The translations under genes and the position numbers were made by a program. Shown in pieces: positions 44,534-55,600 of a stretch of 64,000 bases of DNA (position 1 is its first letter; each line of letters begins with the position of its first letter). Source of the stretch: Lipingzhangella_A rawalii. Lineage in GTDB: Bacteria; Actinomycetota; Actinomycetes; Streptosporangiales; Streptosporangiaceae. The stretch lies in assembly GCF_031628175.1 (NCBI RefSeq), contig NZ_JAVLVT010000001.1, positions 186,001 through 250,000 on the forward strand, in the 5' to 3' direction. The notes beneath the pieces were generated by a model that saw only the letters and a list, made by a program, of their open reading frames with translations, ran no database searches and had not been told where the DNA came from.

Positions 44534-44655
44534 ACCCCCGCAGCGAGACCACCACCGTCGCCCCACCGTCGGCGGGGCGTGTGGAGGGTGTTGCGGCCCC
44601 CGGGAGGCCGCTCCCGGGCCGGTCCACACACAATCCCGCGCCACGGGCCAACGGG
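44534..44655 (-). repeat. dispersed repeat family 2, copy B
   Basis: On the minus strand it aligns with copy A (26550-26675). It keeps CCCGTTGGCCCG, a stronger 8-bp hairpin CCCGGGAG/CTCCCGGG (44599-44618), GGCCGCAACACCCT and CCCCGCCG. It lies downstream of aidB in the same orientation. Confidence 0.65.
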
Positions 44656-44818
44656 CGGTGGACTCGGTCCTGCGGCCACCTCCGGGAGTGCTGTGGCCGC
44701 GGAGGGCCGCCCCGAAGGACATACTGGTGCCAGCCGGACCGGCGCAGGGCGACCGCCGAGGCCACCCGCCAGGCGAGCACTCCAGCCATCCCCGCCCACC
44801 CCGGCCACAGCAGACGTT

Positions 44819-46474
44819 CTAGGTGCGGGGGTGGCTGCGTTCCAGGATCGCCTCGGTGACGTCCGTGCCGCTGCGGGGGGACGACCGGGGCAGCGTGCCG
44901 TAGGCGTGACCACCCTCGGTGCCCAGGCGGGTGGCCACGAACGTGTCGGCGACCGGGCCCGGGGCGTGCCGAACCAGGAGAGCTCCCTGGAGGCACAGGG
45001 CCATACGTTCCACGATGTCGCGAGCCCGATACTCCATATCCTGCGGATCCGCCACGTCCGCACGCAGCTGCTTTACCGCCGCGTCGAGCACCGCGGAGGC
45101 CCCACGCGCGCGGTCCACCTCCGTGAAGTAGGCCTCGACCACCTCGGGACTGCGGGCCATGGCGCGCAGAACGTCGAGGGCAGCGACGTTTCCGGACCCC
45201 TCCCAGATCGAGTTCAACGGAGACTCCCGGAACAGCAGGGGCATGCCGCTCTCCTCCACATAGCCATTGCCGCCGAGGCATTCCAGTGCCTCTGCCGCGT
45301 GGCCCGGCAGACGCTTAGTGACCCAGTACTTGCCTACGGCCACTCCGATCCGTCGGATATTGGCCTCGGCCTCGTCCCCCTGGATGCCTCGGTCGGCGGC
45401 TTCGGCGAGACGCAGTGCCAGTGCGGTGGCGGCCTGGGACTCCAGAGCCAGATCGGCCAGGACGTTGCGCATGAGCGGCGCATCGACCAGCGGTCCACCG
45501 AAGGCTTCCCGGTGCCTTGCATGGTGCAGAGCCTGGACCAGGCCCATGCGCATTCCCGCTGCGGATCCGAGGACGCAGTCCAGTCGGGTCGAGTTGACCA
45601 TTTCGAGGATCACCCGCAGACCGCGTCCCGCGTCACCCACCAGGTAGCCCACGGCGTCCGCATACTCCACTTCGGCCGAGGCATTCGACCGGTTGCCCAG
45701 CTTGTTCTTCAGGCGTTGCAAGAACATCGCGTTGCGGGTGCCGTCCGGGAGGACGCGCGGAACCAGGAAGCAGCTCAGCCCGGCCTCGGTCTGGGCCAGG
45801 GTGAGGAACAGGTCGCTCATCGGGGCGGAGGTGAACCACTTGTGTCCGGTGAGGCGGAAGGTACCGTCCGGTGCCGCGACAGCACGAGTGGTGTTGGACC
45901 GGACATCCGATCCGCCTTGCTTCTCGGTCATGGACATGCCGGCCAGAAGCCCCTGCTTGCCCTCGGGGGGTCGAAGGCCGAAGTCGTAACGTGTGGAACA
46001 CAGCAGGGGTTCGTAACGCTCGGCCAGCTCGGGAGAGTGGCGCAGTGCCGGGACGATGGCGTAGGTCATGGACATCGGGCATCCGTGTCCCCCCTCCACC
46101 TGGCTCCACACGTAGAACCGGGCCGCACGTTCCAGATGGGCCCAGGGGCGGTCCTGGGCCCAGGGTGCCGCCTGGAGCCCCTGGGATACGGCCGTATCGC
46201 ACAGCACATGCCAGGAGGGGTGGAAATCCACCTCGTCGAGACGATGCCCGAAGCGGTCATGTGTCCGCAGAACCGGGGTCTCGGTGTTCGCCTGCTCGGC
46301 CCAACTGCGCGCTCGGGGGCTGGCGGCCAGCCGGCCCAGCTCCTCGAGCTGTGGGCTCGTGGACGTGCCGACCGTGCGGTCGAGTGCCTCCACGAGCGTT
46401 GGTTCCGCTGCGAGGTTGTAGCCACACTCCTCCAGTGGAGGTGGCTGATTGCGGACCTCGTGTGTTGCCGGCAT
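44819..46474 (-). CDS. aidB: AidB-type acyl-CoA dehydrogenase
   Basis: A 551-residue flavoprotein of the AidB branch. The N-terminus begins 'EVRNQPPPLEECGYNLA', the AidB-specific opening. The flavin/substrate motifs 'SMTEKQGGSDVRSNTTRA', 'LTGHKWFTSAPMSDLFL' and 'ALECLGGNGYVEESGMP' follow, and 'LNSIWEGSGNV' carries the catalytic-region Glu. In E. coli AidB belongs to the adaptive response to alkylation and binds DNA through a C-terminal domain; whether this protein binds DNA is untested. The ATG at 46474 is preceded by GGAGGGA. No ada/alk genes are nearby. Confidence 0.9.
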   Translation of the reverse strand: MPATHEVRNQPPPLEECGYNLAAEPTLVEALDRTVGTSTSPQLEELGRLAASPRARSWAEQANTETPVLRTHDRFGHRLDEVDFHPSWHVLCDTAVSQGLQAAPWAQDRPWAHLERAARFYVWSQVEGGHGCPMSMTYAIVPALRHSPELAERYEPLLCSTRYDFGLRPPEGKQGLLAGMSMTEKQGGSDVRSNTTRAVAAPDGTFRLTGHKWFTSAPMSDLFLTLAQTEAGLSCFLVPRVLPDGTRNAMFLQRLKNKLGNRSNASAEVEYADAVGYLVGDAGRGLRVILEMVNSTRLDCVLGSAAGMRMGLVQALHHARHREAFGGPLVDAPLMRNVLADLALESQAATALALRLAEAADRGIQGDEAEANIRRIGVAVGKYWVTKRLPGHAAEALECLGGNGYVEESGMPLLFRESPLNSIWEGSGNVAALDVLRAMARSPEVVEAYFTEVDRARGASAVLDAAVKQLRADVADPQDMEYRARDIVERMALCLQGALLVRHAPGPVADTFVATRLGTEGGHAYGTLPRSSPRSGTDVTEAILERSHPRT

Positions 46475-46555
46475 GAGGGCTCCCTCCGACGTCCCCGTGG
46501 GCGTGTACGCGTCCACAGTAGGCAGCCGGGAGCACAACCGCCGAATCGGGTTCGG

Positions 46556-47320
46556 TTATTGGGGGGCGCCGATACGGCCGGCCAGTGACCGCGCCTCGTC
46601 GTAGCGCAGCAGTGCCAGCTCCGCCAGCTCGGGGCAGTCTCCCAACGTCGGGGTTGTGGTCCACGCTCCGGCGGACCGTGCCTGACGTTCGATGCGGTCG
46701 GAAAAGAACCCGGGAGCGAGAAGGTAGGTCGCGGTCACGACTCGCCGGGCACCCCGCTCGTAGGCGGCGGTTACCGCCTCCGCGGGGCCGGGCTCTGTTG
46801 CCGAAGCGTAGGCCGCCGTCACGCTGTGCCAGCCCGCACGTGCCTCAAGAGCAGTGGCCAGGTCCCGAATGACCTGGTTCGCCGCCGGGTCGCTGGACCC
46901 GGCGGCCGCCAGCACCACCGCGGTGTCCGGGGACGCCGAAACACCGGAGCGGATCAGTCGCCGCTCCACCGCGTCGAGGAGGAGTGCGTGCGGGCCCAGC
47001 GTGTCGGCGTACCGCAGCCTCAACCACGGGTAGGTGTGCTGCACCCGTTCCAGCACCTGGGGCAGATCCACCTTGCTGTGGTAGGCCGACGTCAACAGTA
47101 CCGGCGCCACCACGACCTCCCCGGCCCCCGAGGCAGCGAGGTCGCTGATGGTGTGGAACGGGTCCGGTGACACGTGGTCGAGATAGGCGCACCGGATGTC
47201 CAGCTCCGGACGTCGTGTGCGCATACGCGACACCAGGCCGTGCACGGCCGCAGCCGACCGCGGGTCGGTGCTGCCGTGCGCGACCGCGACCAGGGGTGTG
47301 GGATGGTCGCGGGTGGTCAC
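46556..47320 (-). CDS. CbiX/SirB-type sirohydrochlorin chelatase
   Basis: A 254-residue two-repeat chelatase. Each half begins like 'LVAVAHGSTDPRSAAAV' (metal-binding His) and 'AVVLAAAGSSDPAANQV'. The motif 'VVAPVLLTSAYHSKVDLP' carries the second His. As last gene of the sulfate-reduction operon it probably inserts iron into sirohydrochlorin to make siroheme for the sulfite reductase. The GTG at 47320 overlaps the cysH stop (GTGA); an ATG at 47335 is the alternative start. The methyltransferase CysG/CobA is not in the window. Confidence 0.85.
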   Translation of the reverse strand: MTTRDHPTPLVAVAHGSTDPRSAAAVHGLVSRMRTRRPELDIRCAYLDHVSPDPFHTISDLAASGAGEVVVAPVLLTSAYHSKVDLPQVLERVQHTYPWLRLRYADTLGPHALLLDAVERRLIRSGVSASPDTAVVLAAAGSSDPAANQVIRDLATALEARAGWHSVTAAYASATEPGPAEAVTAAYERGARRVVTATYLLAPGFFSDRIERQARSAGAWTTTPTLGDCPELAELALLRYDEARSLAGRIGAPQ

Positions 47321-48018
47321 TGGTGGATTCCGCATTCGGTCTTGGTCATTCCGGCCCAGCGGCCGCTACGCGGATCAGCCCCCGCCTCCACCCGCCGGGT
47401 GCACGGTGCACACCCGATGGAGGGGTAGCCGTCGTACTGCAAGGGGTTGACGAGGACACCGTTCTCGCTCATGTACGTGTCCACATCGTCCTGTGTCCAC
47501 CGCGCGATTGGATTTACTTTGACCATCTGACGGCGCGGGTCCCACTCCACAACCCGAACCGACGACCGGGTCACGGCCTCATCCCGGCGAATTCCGGTGA
47601 TCCAGGCCGAGTACGGCTCCAGGGCGCGCTGGAGTGGCTCCACCTTGCGCAGAAAGCAGCACAGCTCGGGGTTGCGCCCGTGCAGACGGGGGCCGAGGTC
47701 CCGGTCCTGCTCGGCAACCGTGCGCATCGGTTCCACGTTGACCAGGTTGATCGGGTAGATCGAGGCGACCGCATCCCGGGTCCCGATCGTCTCTGCGAAG
47801 TGGTACCCGGTGTCGAGGAACAGCACGTCGACACCCGGCTGTACCTTCGTCACCAGATCCACCATCAGGGCGTCGCTCATCGACGAGGTCAGGCACAGTT
47901 CGTCCGCGAAGGTCTGTGTGGCCCAGCGGATGATCTCGGTCGCGGGCGCGTCCTCCAACTCGGCCGCGGCCCGAGACGCTAAGGCCTCCAGGTCGGTTCC
48001 CTCAACTGCAACAGTCAT
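47317..48018 (-). CDS. cysH: adenylylsulfate (APS) reductase, assimilatory
   Basis: A 233-residue thioredoxin-dependent reductase. The iron-sulfur ligand pairs Cys120-Cys121 and Cys203/Cys206 (GCAPC) are present, which marks the APS-using [4Fe-4S] class rather than the cluster-free PAPS reductases. The catalytic Cys229 is in the C-terminal KTECGIH. It reduces activated sulfate to sulfite. The ATG overlaps the stop of the zinc-ribbon gene (ATGA), and its own stop overlaps the chelatase start: a tightly coupled operon. Confidence 0.95.
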   Translation of the reverse strand: MTVAVEGTDLEALASRAAAELEDAPATEIIRWATQTFADELCLTSSMSDALMVDLVTKVQPGVDVLFLDTGYHFAETIGTRDAVASIYPINLVNVEPMRTVAEQDRDLGPRLHGRNPELCCFLRKVEPLQRALEPYSAWITGIRRDEAVTRSSVRVVEWDPRRQMVKVNPIARWTQDDVDTYMSENGVLVNPLQYDGYPSIGCAPCTRRVEAGADPRSGRWAGMTKTECGIHQ

Positions 48019-48224
48019 GTTGGACCCTCCGTGTCACTGTCGGGGGTGGGCGGGGTGCTGGCGACACTGGCAGCACGGAGTCCCAGAAACTTGACGCGAA
48101 ACACACGGGCACAGTCCGGGCAGGCCCAGGCGTAGCCGGACCCCTGCTCCCCGTCGCCCTCGTGCGGCCGCAGGTCCTCTTCGGCGCAGTAGGGGCAGTA
48201 CATGGGGGCAGCACGTTCAGACAT
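48015..48224 (-). CDS. small zinc-ribbon protein of the sulfate-reduction operon
   Basis: A 69-residue protein with two Cys pairs, YCPYCAEE and ACPDCARVF, that would hold one zinc ion, and a disordered Pro/Thr/Asp tail. It sits between sulfite reductase and cysH and overlaps cysH by four bases, so it is almost certainly cotranslated with them. I recall small proteins at this place in other actinobacterial operons, but no defined function. A role in redox sensing or enzyme assembly is only a guess. The ATG has GGGAGG seven bases upstream. Confidence 0.75.
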   Translation of the reverse strand: MSERAAPMYCPYCAEEDLRPHEGDGEQGSGYAWACPDCARVFRVKFLGLRAASVASTPPTPDSDTEGPT

Positions 48225-48266
48225 CGTTGGCCTCCCGTGGGGCGAAACGACCGGTGTGCGGGTGTC

Positions 48267-49967
48267 TCACTTGAGGTCTGCCTCCTCCGCGCGGGTCACC
48301 CAGGTGGCGAAGGCCTCCCCGTCGGCTCGCTGGTCCAGGAACCGACGCAGGACCCGTTCCACATAGTCCGGTAGCTCCTCGGCCGTGGTCTTGAGTCCCC
48401 GGACCTTGCGGCCGAATCGGGCGTTCAGACCCATCCCGCCACCGAGGTGCACCTGGTATCCCTCTACCTGCTGGCCGTTGGCGTCGGTCACCAGCTGGCC
48501 CTTGAGACCGATGTCGGCAACCTGAATCCGGGCGCAGGAGTTTGGGCAACCGTTGAGGTTGACCGTGATGGGCTCCGGGAAGTCCGGAAGCCGCCGTTCC
48601 AGCTCGGCGATGAGGTCCGCACCCCGCTGCTTGGTCTCGACGATCGCGAGTTTGCAGAACTCGATACCCGTGCAGGCCATGGTCTGGCGCCGGAACGAGC
48701 TGGGATTGACTTCCAGGTCTGCGTTCTCCAGTGCCGTGGTGGCCGATTCGATCTGCTCGGGTGCGACGTCGAGCAGCACCATCTTCTGGTCGGCGGTAGT
48801 GCGGACCCGGTTGGAGCCGTGCGCCTCGGCGATGTCGGCGATGTGGGCGAGGGTGCGGCCACTGACGCGGCCCACGCGCGGGGTGAAGCCGATGTAGTAG
48901 TTGCCGTCCCGCTGTGGGTGTACCCCGACGTGGTCGCGGCGCATGTTCGGTTCCATGGGCGGTTCGGGGCCGTCCGGCAGCGAGAAGCCGAGGTACTCCT
49001 TCTCCAGCACCTCGCGGAACTTGGCCGCGCCCCAGTCCTTGAGTAGGAATTTCAGTCGAGCGCGGTGGCGCAGCCTCCGGTAGCCGTAGTCACGGAAGAT
49101 TGCGGTCACGCCTGCCCACACCTGACTGACCTGGTCGGGGCGAACGAAGGCTCCCAGTCGCTGACCGAACATCGGGTTGGTGGACAGGGCGCCGCCGACC
49201 CACACGTCGTAGCCAGGCGTGCCGTCGGGGCCACTCACCCCGACGAAAGAGATGTCGTTGACCTCGTGGTTGGTGCAGTAGTGCGAGCAGCCGCTGATGG
49301 AGCTCTTGTACTTGCGCGGCAGATTGGAGAACTCGGGGCTACCGATGTGTTCGGTGTAGACCTGTTCGATCTGTGGGGTGGCGTCCAGCACCTCATCCGC
49401 GGCCACGCCAGCCAGCGGGCAACCGAGAATCACCCGGGGCGCGTCACCACAGGCCTCGGTGGTGGACAGGCCAACGGCCTCCAGCCGTTCCCAGATCTCC
49501 GGAACATCCTCGATGCGGATCCAGTGCAGTTGCACGTTCTGCCGGTCTGTGACATCGGCGACGTCCCGGCCGTAGGTGGTGGAGATTTCGGCGATGGTCC
49601 GCAGCTGCTCCAGGTTCAGCTGCCCGCCATCGATCCGGATCCGCAGCATGAAGTAGCGGTCCTCGAGGTCCTCGGGCTCCAACACCGCGGTCCTGCCCCC
49701 GTCGATACCGGGGGCACGTTGGGTGTACAGCCCAAACCAGCGGAAACGACCGCGCAGGTCCGCGGGGTCGATGGTGTCGAATCCGGTCTTGGAGTAGATG
49801 TCGATGATCCGACGGCGGACGTTGAGCCCGTCGTCGTTCTTCTTGTTCTCTTCGTTCTTGTTCAGCGGCTCGCGGTAGCCGAGCGCCCACTGCCCCTCGC
49901 CACGCCGGGGCCGGGGCCGCTTCGTCTGGGAGTCGGTGCTCGATTGGGTGGAGGACTCGACAGGCAC
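48267..49967 (-). CDS. sir: ferredoxin-dependent sulfite reductase (nitrite/sulfite reductase family)
   Basis: A 566-residue siroheme/[4Fe-4S] enzyme reducing sulfite to sulfide. The cluster and siroheme ligands are visible as Cys-x5-Cys (MACTGIEFCKLA) and Cys-x3-Cys (NGCPNSCAR). Two ferredoxin-like half domains and the 'GGGMGLNARFGRKVRGL' C-terminal motif fit actinobacterial SirA/NirA. Its place in a cysH operon favours sulfite over nitrite. GTG 49967 is chosen because GGAGAA lies eight bases upstream; GTG 49991 would add eight residues. First gene of the operon sir, zinc ribbon, cysH, chelatase. Confidence 0.93.
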   Translation of the reverse strand: MPVESSTQSSTDSQTKRPRPRRGEGQWALGYREPLNKNEENKKNDDGLNVRRRIIDIYSKTGFDTIDPADLRGRFRWFGLYTQRAPGIDGGRTAVLEPEDLEDRYFMLRIRIDGGQLNLEQLRTIAEISTTYGRDVADVTDRQNVQLHWIRIEDVPEIWERLEAVGLSTTEACGDAPRVILGCPLAGVAADEVLDATPQIEQVYTEHIGSPEFSNLPRKYKSSISGCSHYCTNHEVNDISFVGVSGPDGTPGYDVWVGGALSTNPMFGQRLGAFVRPDQVSQVWAGVTAIFRDYGYRRLRHRARLKFLLKDWGAAKFREVLEKEYLGFSLPDGPEPPMEPNMRRDHVGVHPQRDGNYYIGFTPRVGRVSGRTLAHIADIAEAHGSNRVRTTADQKMVLLDVAPEQIESATTALENADLEVNPSSFRRQTMACTGIEFCKLAIVETKQRGADLIAELERRLPDFPEPITVNLNGCPNSCARIQVADIGLKGQLVTDANGQQVEGYQVHLGGGMGLNARFGRKVRGLKTTAEELPDYVERVLRRFLDQRADGEAFATWVTRAEEADLK

Positions 49968-50356
49968 TGGTGGATTCTCCGGTGCGGTCACGGGGCGCGC
50001 GCCGAGAATTTCCGGACCCGGGTGGTCACAGCCGCACTGTGCGCGGCTGTGGGCAGCCCGGAGTCAGTCGCGAGAAACCGCGGAAACGTCGGCGCCGCGC
50101 CCGCTGCATGGGCGGGACAACTGGCTCGCGGAACTAACCGACGTTACGACAGATGGCGCTGCGGACCCGCAGCAGATCCACGTGCCGGCGCACGCAGAGC
50201 ATCGGGTCCAGGCAGGCAATCATGGAACTGACAATGGCATGCCCAGATCTGGTTTGTCCACAGCAGACAGCTGTCTCGTAGGGTGATGCGTGTCACGTGC
50301 ATGCAGGGTGGGGTGGGCTCCTGCCCCTCGGCCACCCGTCAGGGCATAGGTTGGGG
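49968..50356. other. gene-free divergent region upstream of sir and yihY-like gene
   Basis: It contains the promoter of the sulfate-reduction operon on the minus strand and that of the membrane protein on the plus strand. A near-palindrome around 50286-50302 (ATGCGTG-TCA-CGTGCAT) might be an operator. No gene is seen. Confidence 0.4.
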
Positions 50357-51754
<1,398 letters not shown>

Positions 51755-51998
51755 CGCCGGGCAGACTCCCGCGCAGCCGTGTCGCACCGCGCCGGCGGGG
51801 AGATTCCAGTGCCTGGCGCCATGGTTGGGAGCGCAGAAGTATGGCAATATCCACAAGTGCTCCGTGTATCCCGATCCCCGGCGTGGAGAAACCGTGACCG
51901 TCGGCCGCAGCGGAGCGCTCGCACAATGCCGAGAGCTGATCCGCGCGGTACCGGCGTCGCTGGAGTGAGCCGCACGCCTGGAGTGGAGTCACATCCTG

Positions 51999-52580
51999 AT
52001 GATCGATCTTCGCGCACTACGGGAGAAGCCGACCCTGCACGGCAAGCGGGTTCGCCTGGTCCCGCTCTCCCTCGACCACGCCCCGGATGTGTACCGGTCT
52101 GTGCTCGATGAGGAGACCCGACGACTTACCGGAACGCACCACGAGTTCACCTGGGAGGAGATCGAGGAGTGGTGTCGCACCCGACCCGACCAGCCCGACC
52201 GGTTGGACCTGGCGGTCCTGGAGGAGCCCACCGGACGTTTCGCCGGTGAGCTGTCGTTGGCGGACGTGAATCCGGACAACGAGAGCGCGTCGTACCGTAT
52301 CGCCCTGTCCAGCAGTGAGTTCACCGACCGGGGGCTTGGTAAGGAGTCCACCCGCCTGGTCCTGTCCTATGCCTTCGACGTCATCGGCCTGCATCGGGTG
52401 GGACTGGATGTCTACGCCTTCAACATGCGGGCGGTGGCGGCCTATCGGGCCTGCGGTTTCAGTATCGAGGGCCGGCTGCGCGAGGCTCTCTACTGGGAGG
52501 GGCGCTGGCACGACACCTTGGTCATGGGCGTGCTGGACAAGGAGTTTCGCGCCCAGGAGAACACGGAGTTGTCCGAGTAG
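51999..52580 (+). CDS. GNAT N-acetyltransferase (RimJ/RimL-like)
   Basis: A 193-residue acetyltransferase of the acetyltransf_3 type. The N-terminal 'LHGKRVRLVPLSLDHAPDVY' and the late 'YAFNMRAVAAYRACGFSIEGRLREALYWEGRWHDTL' (quoted in part) match RimJ/RimL-type enzymes acting on protein N-termini or small molecules. The acetyl-CoA pyrophosphate loop reads about 'DRGLGKEST'. The ATG at 51999 has GGAG about 11 bases upstream. It converges on the NACHT gene with 115 bases between stops; substrate unknown. Confidence 0.88.
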   Translation: MIDLRALREKPTLHGKRVRLVPLSLDHAPDVYRSVLDEETRRLTGTHHEFTWEEIEEWCRTRPDQPDRLDLAVLEEPTGRFAGELSLADVNPDNESASYRIALSSSEFTDRGLGKESTRLVLSYAFDVIGLHRVGLDVYAFNMRAVAAYRACGFSIEGRLREALYWEGRWHDTLVMGVLDKEFRAQENTELSE

Positions 52581-52695
52581 ATGGGTCCCGCGCCGATACT
52601 TCGTGTCGACCGAAGCTCCGTTCGAACGAGTCGATCGGCGTTGGGAACGCGTTTCCGGTTTCACCCGGTACCTGCTGCGGAGAAACGGCCGGGGA

Positions 52696-55600
52696 TCAGA
52701 ATCCACTCTGCCGTTCGTCGGCCTGGGGCCAGGTCGAGGGTAGTGGGCGTCGGGGTGGCGGGGCAGACCCCCATGCCGCCTCGGGCAGCGGCTCGGGATC
52801 CGTGTCGAGACGGTGGTCCGGACCGGTCCGGGTATCTTCGTGTTCCGTGGTGAGCCGGATCAGGAGCGCGTGCAGCTCCTTGATTCCCGCAGCGCTGGGA
52901 AGTTGGGCACACAGGGCGTCGACCTCACGTTGGGGTACCTCGGTAGCGAGCCCACGCAGGCTGGGCTTCGTACTCACACCGTTGAGCACGTTGAGCAGGT
53001 GGTCATGGATATCGCCTCCCCGCGGGACGTCTGGGTTGCTGGTTTCCGTGAACCACAGGCGTAGCCCTTCTACGGCCTGGCGTAGCGCGAGCAGCTCGCG
53101 TCGCCCCAGGAGCGTGGATGCCGCCAGGAGTGCCCGCACGTGGTCCACACTGTGTCGGGGATCGGCAGTGATCGGAGCCAGCCGCAGGTCCAGCACCCGC
53201 TGTGCCGCCAGCTCCGTCGGTCGGGGCGGAGCCACCGACGTAGAATCCGGCGTCTCGGGGCGCATCGTGGGAGCCGTCCCGGTTGGATCCTCGATCCAGC
53301 GCAGCGGATCGGAGTCCACATGTTCCAGGTAGGGAAGCAGGGCGAGGGTTAACCTGGCGGCGGTCCCGTTACCGCGCAGTGCGATACTGCGCAACAACCG
53401 TGCGGTGACCTGCTCGGCCGGTAGCCACAGCCGGTAGGGATCGCACACGGCCCGGCTGTCGATGTCGGGCCCCGCAAGCAGGTCGAAGCCCACGCATTCG
53501 CCGACGTTGACCTGTTGGCCGCGTTCCCGCTCCAGTAGGGTCCGCGGTGTGTTGGTGCCGTGGCCGTATCCGAGGTGGCGCACCCGCACCACGGTCATCA
53601 GGCCGTACCACTCCTCGTCGGCCAGGCAGCCGCGCCACAGATTGGCTTCGCTCGTCCACGCCTCCAGGGGTGAGGCGTCGTCCGGCATCAGTTCGGTGAT
53701 GTCGGTATGGGGGGTGGCGGCGTCCGGGTCGATTCCCGTTGCCTCCTCGGTGACCAGCGTGAGCAGCACCACCAGATTCGCGGTGTGCACCGCCTGTCGC
53801 GCTACCACCGGGACGCGTCGTGGTTCGTAGCCGGTGTGGGAACGGTTGGGGCGAGGATAGGGGGCGTCCCGGAACAGCTCGATCAACAGTTCCCGGTATT
53901 CTCGGGCCAGCTCTGGCTCTTCGGTGATTCGCTGGCGCAGCAGCTCGGTCAGGAACTCCAGCAGCTCCCCCCGGCCTGCGGTGACCGCGAAGGACGTCAC
54001 CGCATAGAAGCGTCCGTCGTCCAGGGGGCGGGCATGCCGTCGCCGGCGAGCATGGGTGTGCTCGTGCAGAAGCTCCTCGAGTTCGGCAACGACCAGTCGC
54101 GCCACGAGGTATTCCCCGAAGGTCGCGTGTAGGAACTCGAACACCTGACGGTCGGTGTCCTGGCGGGCTCGGGACTCGTGGACGAAGAAGAAGCGTCCCA
54201 GCATGCGTTCGGCCGCACTCAGCTGTTGACGCATCCCGGTGTCGCTCGTACCGGCGGTGGCGAGTGGCGCCAGCACGGCCAGATCGGTGCCGAGCTCCTC
54301 GGCGGTGACCGACTGCCGGCGGCGCGCGAACATCGCCAGGGCGGTGACCTCCAGCCGGCGCATTTCGGATTCGGTTGCCTCATCCAGATCCGCGTCACTC
54401 ATGCCAGGATCGTGCTTGTTGACCTCCCGACGGGCGAAGGAGGCCAGAAGCCGCTCGTAGAGCTGCGCCCGACTCAGGGCCGATCCCGGGCGTTGCAGCG
54501 CGTTGTCGTCAGCGTCGTAGAGCAGCAGCATCAGGAGTAACAGGGGCTGTTCGGCCAACTCCCGGTACTCGAGCAGGGTGTCCAGGGGCAGCGCGTGCAG
54601 ATCGCGTTCCGCCAGAACCCGGGTGTTGGCTTCGGTCCACAGCTCGCGGAGTCGGGAGATGCGCGGTGTGTCGAAGGGTTCCAACCGGGCGAGCACTGTG
54701 CGTTCGGGGAACCGAAGCCGGTCGGCGACGACGGTGCGCGTGGTGACCAGCACCGCAACCGGTTGTCCGAACGCCTCCTGGTCTTCCTGGAACGCCTGGA
54801 CCTGTTCCAGATAGTCGGAGCGTTTCACACCGGTGGCCTGGAGTAGCTCGTCCAGCCCGTCCAGCAGTACTACCGGCAGGGCAGTTCCGGACCCGTCCAG
54901 CAGGTCACGCAGGGACACATCCGTGTGCAGGGTCTCGGACAGCGCGTGCTCGACCTGTCGGCGCAACGGTGCCTCCGCCGGCACGGAACGCAGCTGCACC
55001 CGGATCGGTAGATAGTCGGTGGCGGGCAGCCGGGCCGCCAGCACCTCGGTGAGCTTGGACTTGCCGGACCCCGGGTGGCCCAGGATGACGAGTGGGCGCT
55101 CGGTGGCCAGCGGATGGGTGAGCCAGTGGGTGAGCTGGCGCTGAAGGTCAACTTCCTCGGGCTGGTCCTGCCACCAATGGTCCAGGTGTGGTTGCGGAGA
55201 ATCGGTGGTGACCCAGGCGAATCGTGCCCGCGGGGTGAGGTAGGCCGTCGCCAGGCTCGGCATGGTAAAGCCGGTCGGGGTGTGCGTGCTGGACAGCACC
55301 GGGCGTTCCAGGCCGCGCCGGTACAGGGCCGCGAGTTCGCTGGCATACCGGCCAGCCCGACCCCCCGGAGAGAGTTCACCGAGCCGGCGCTCGACGTCGG
55401 ACAGGGCGCCGTGCACCTGCCCCAGCCGGTCGTGGGTGGCGTGGTGCTCTGCATGCTGGGCCCACAGGCCGAACTCGGGAACCTCGGTGGCCAGGCGGTG
55501 GAAGGCCTCCAGATAGCGACGTTCGGCATGCTCGGGCAGTCGGTCCAGCCGGTGCCACAGGCGTGCGCGTTGGGTCTGGTCCAGCTGCTCGTGCGCGGCC

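Larger units (their letters stand above)
44419..44818. other. gene-free interval with repeat and hairpin
   Basis: No gene is seen. The interval between aidB and the RibD-like gene contains family-2 repeat copy B and a perfect 9-bp hairpin at 44441-44462. Confidence 0.55.

Noticed and set aside
44375..46588. 737-codon open frame on the plus strand
   Set aside because: Antisense to aidB and reading through a repeat; no recognisable domain.
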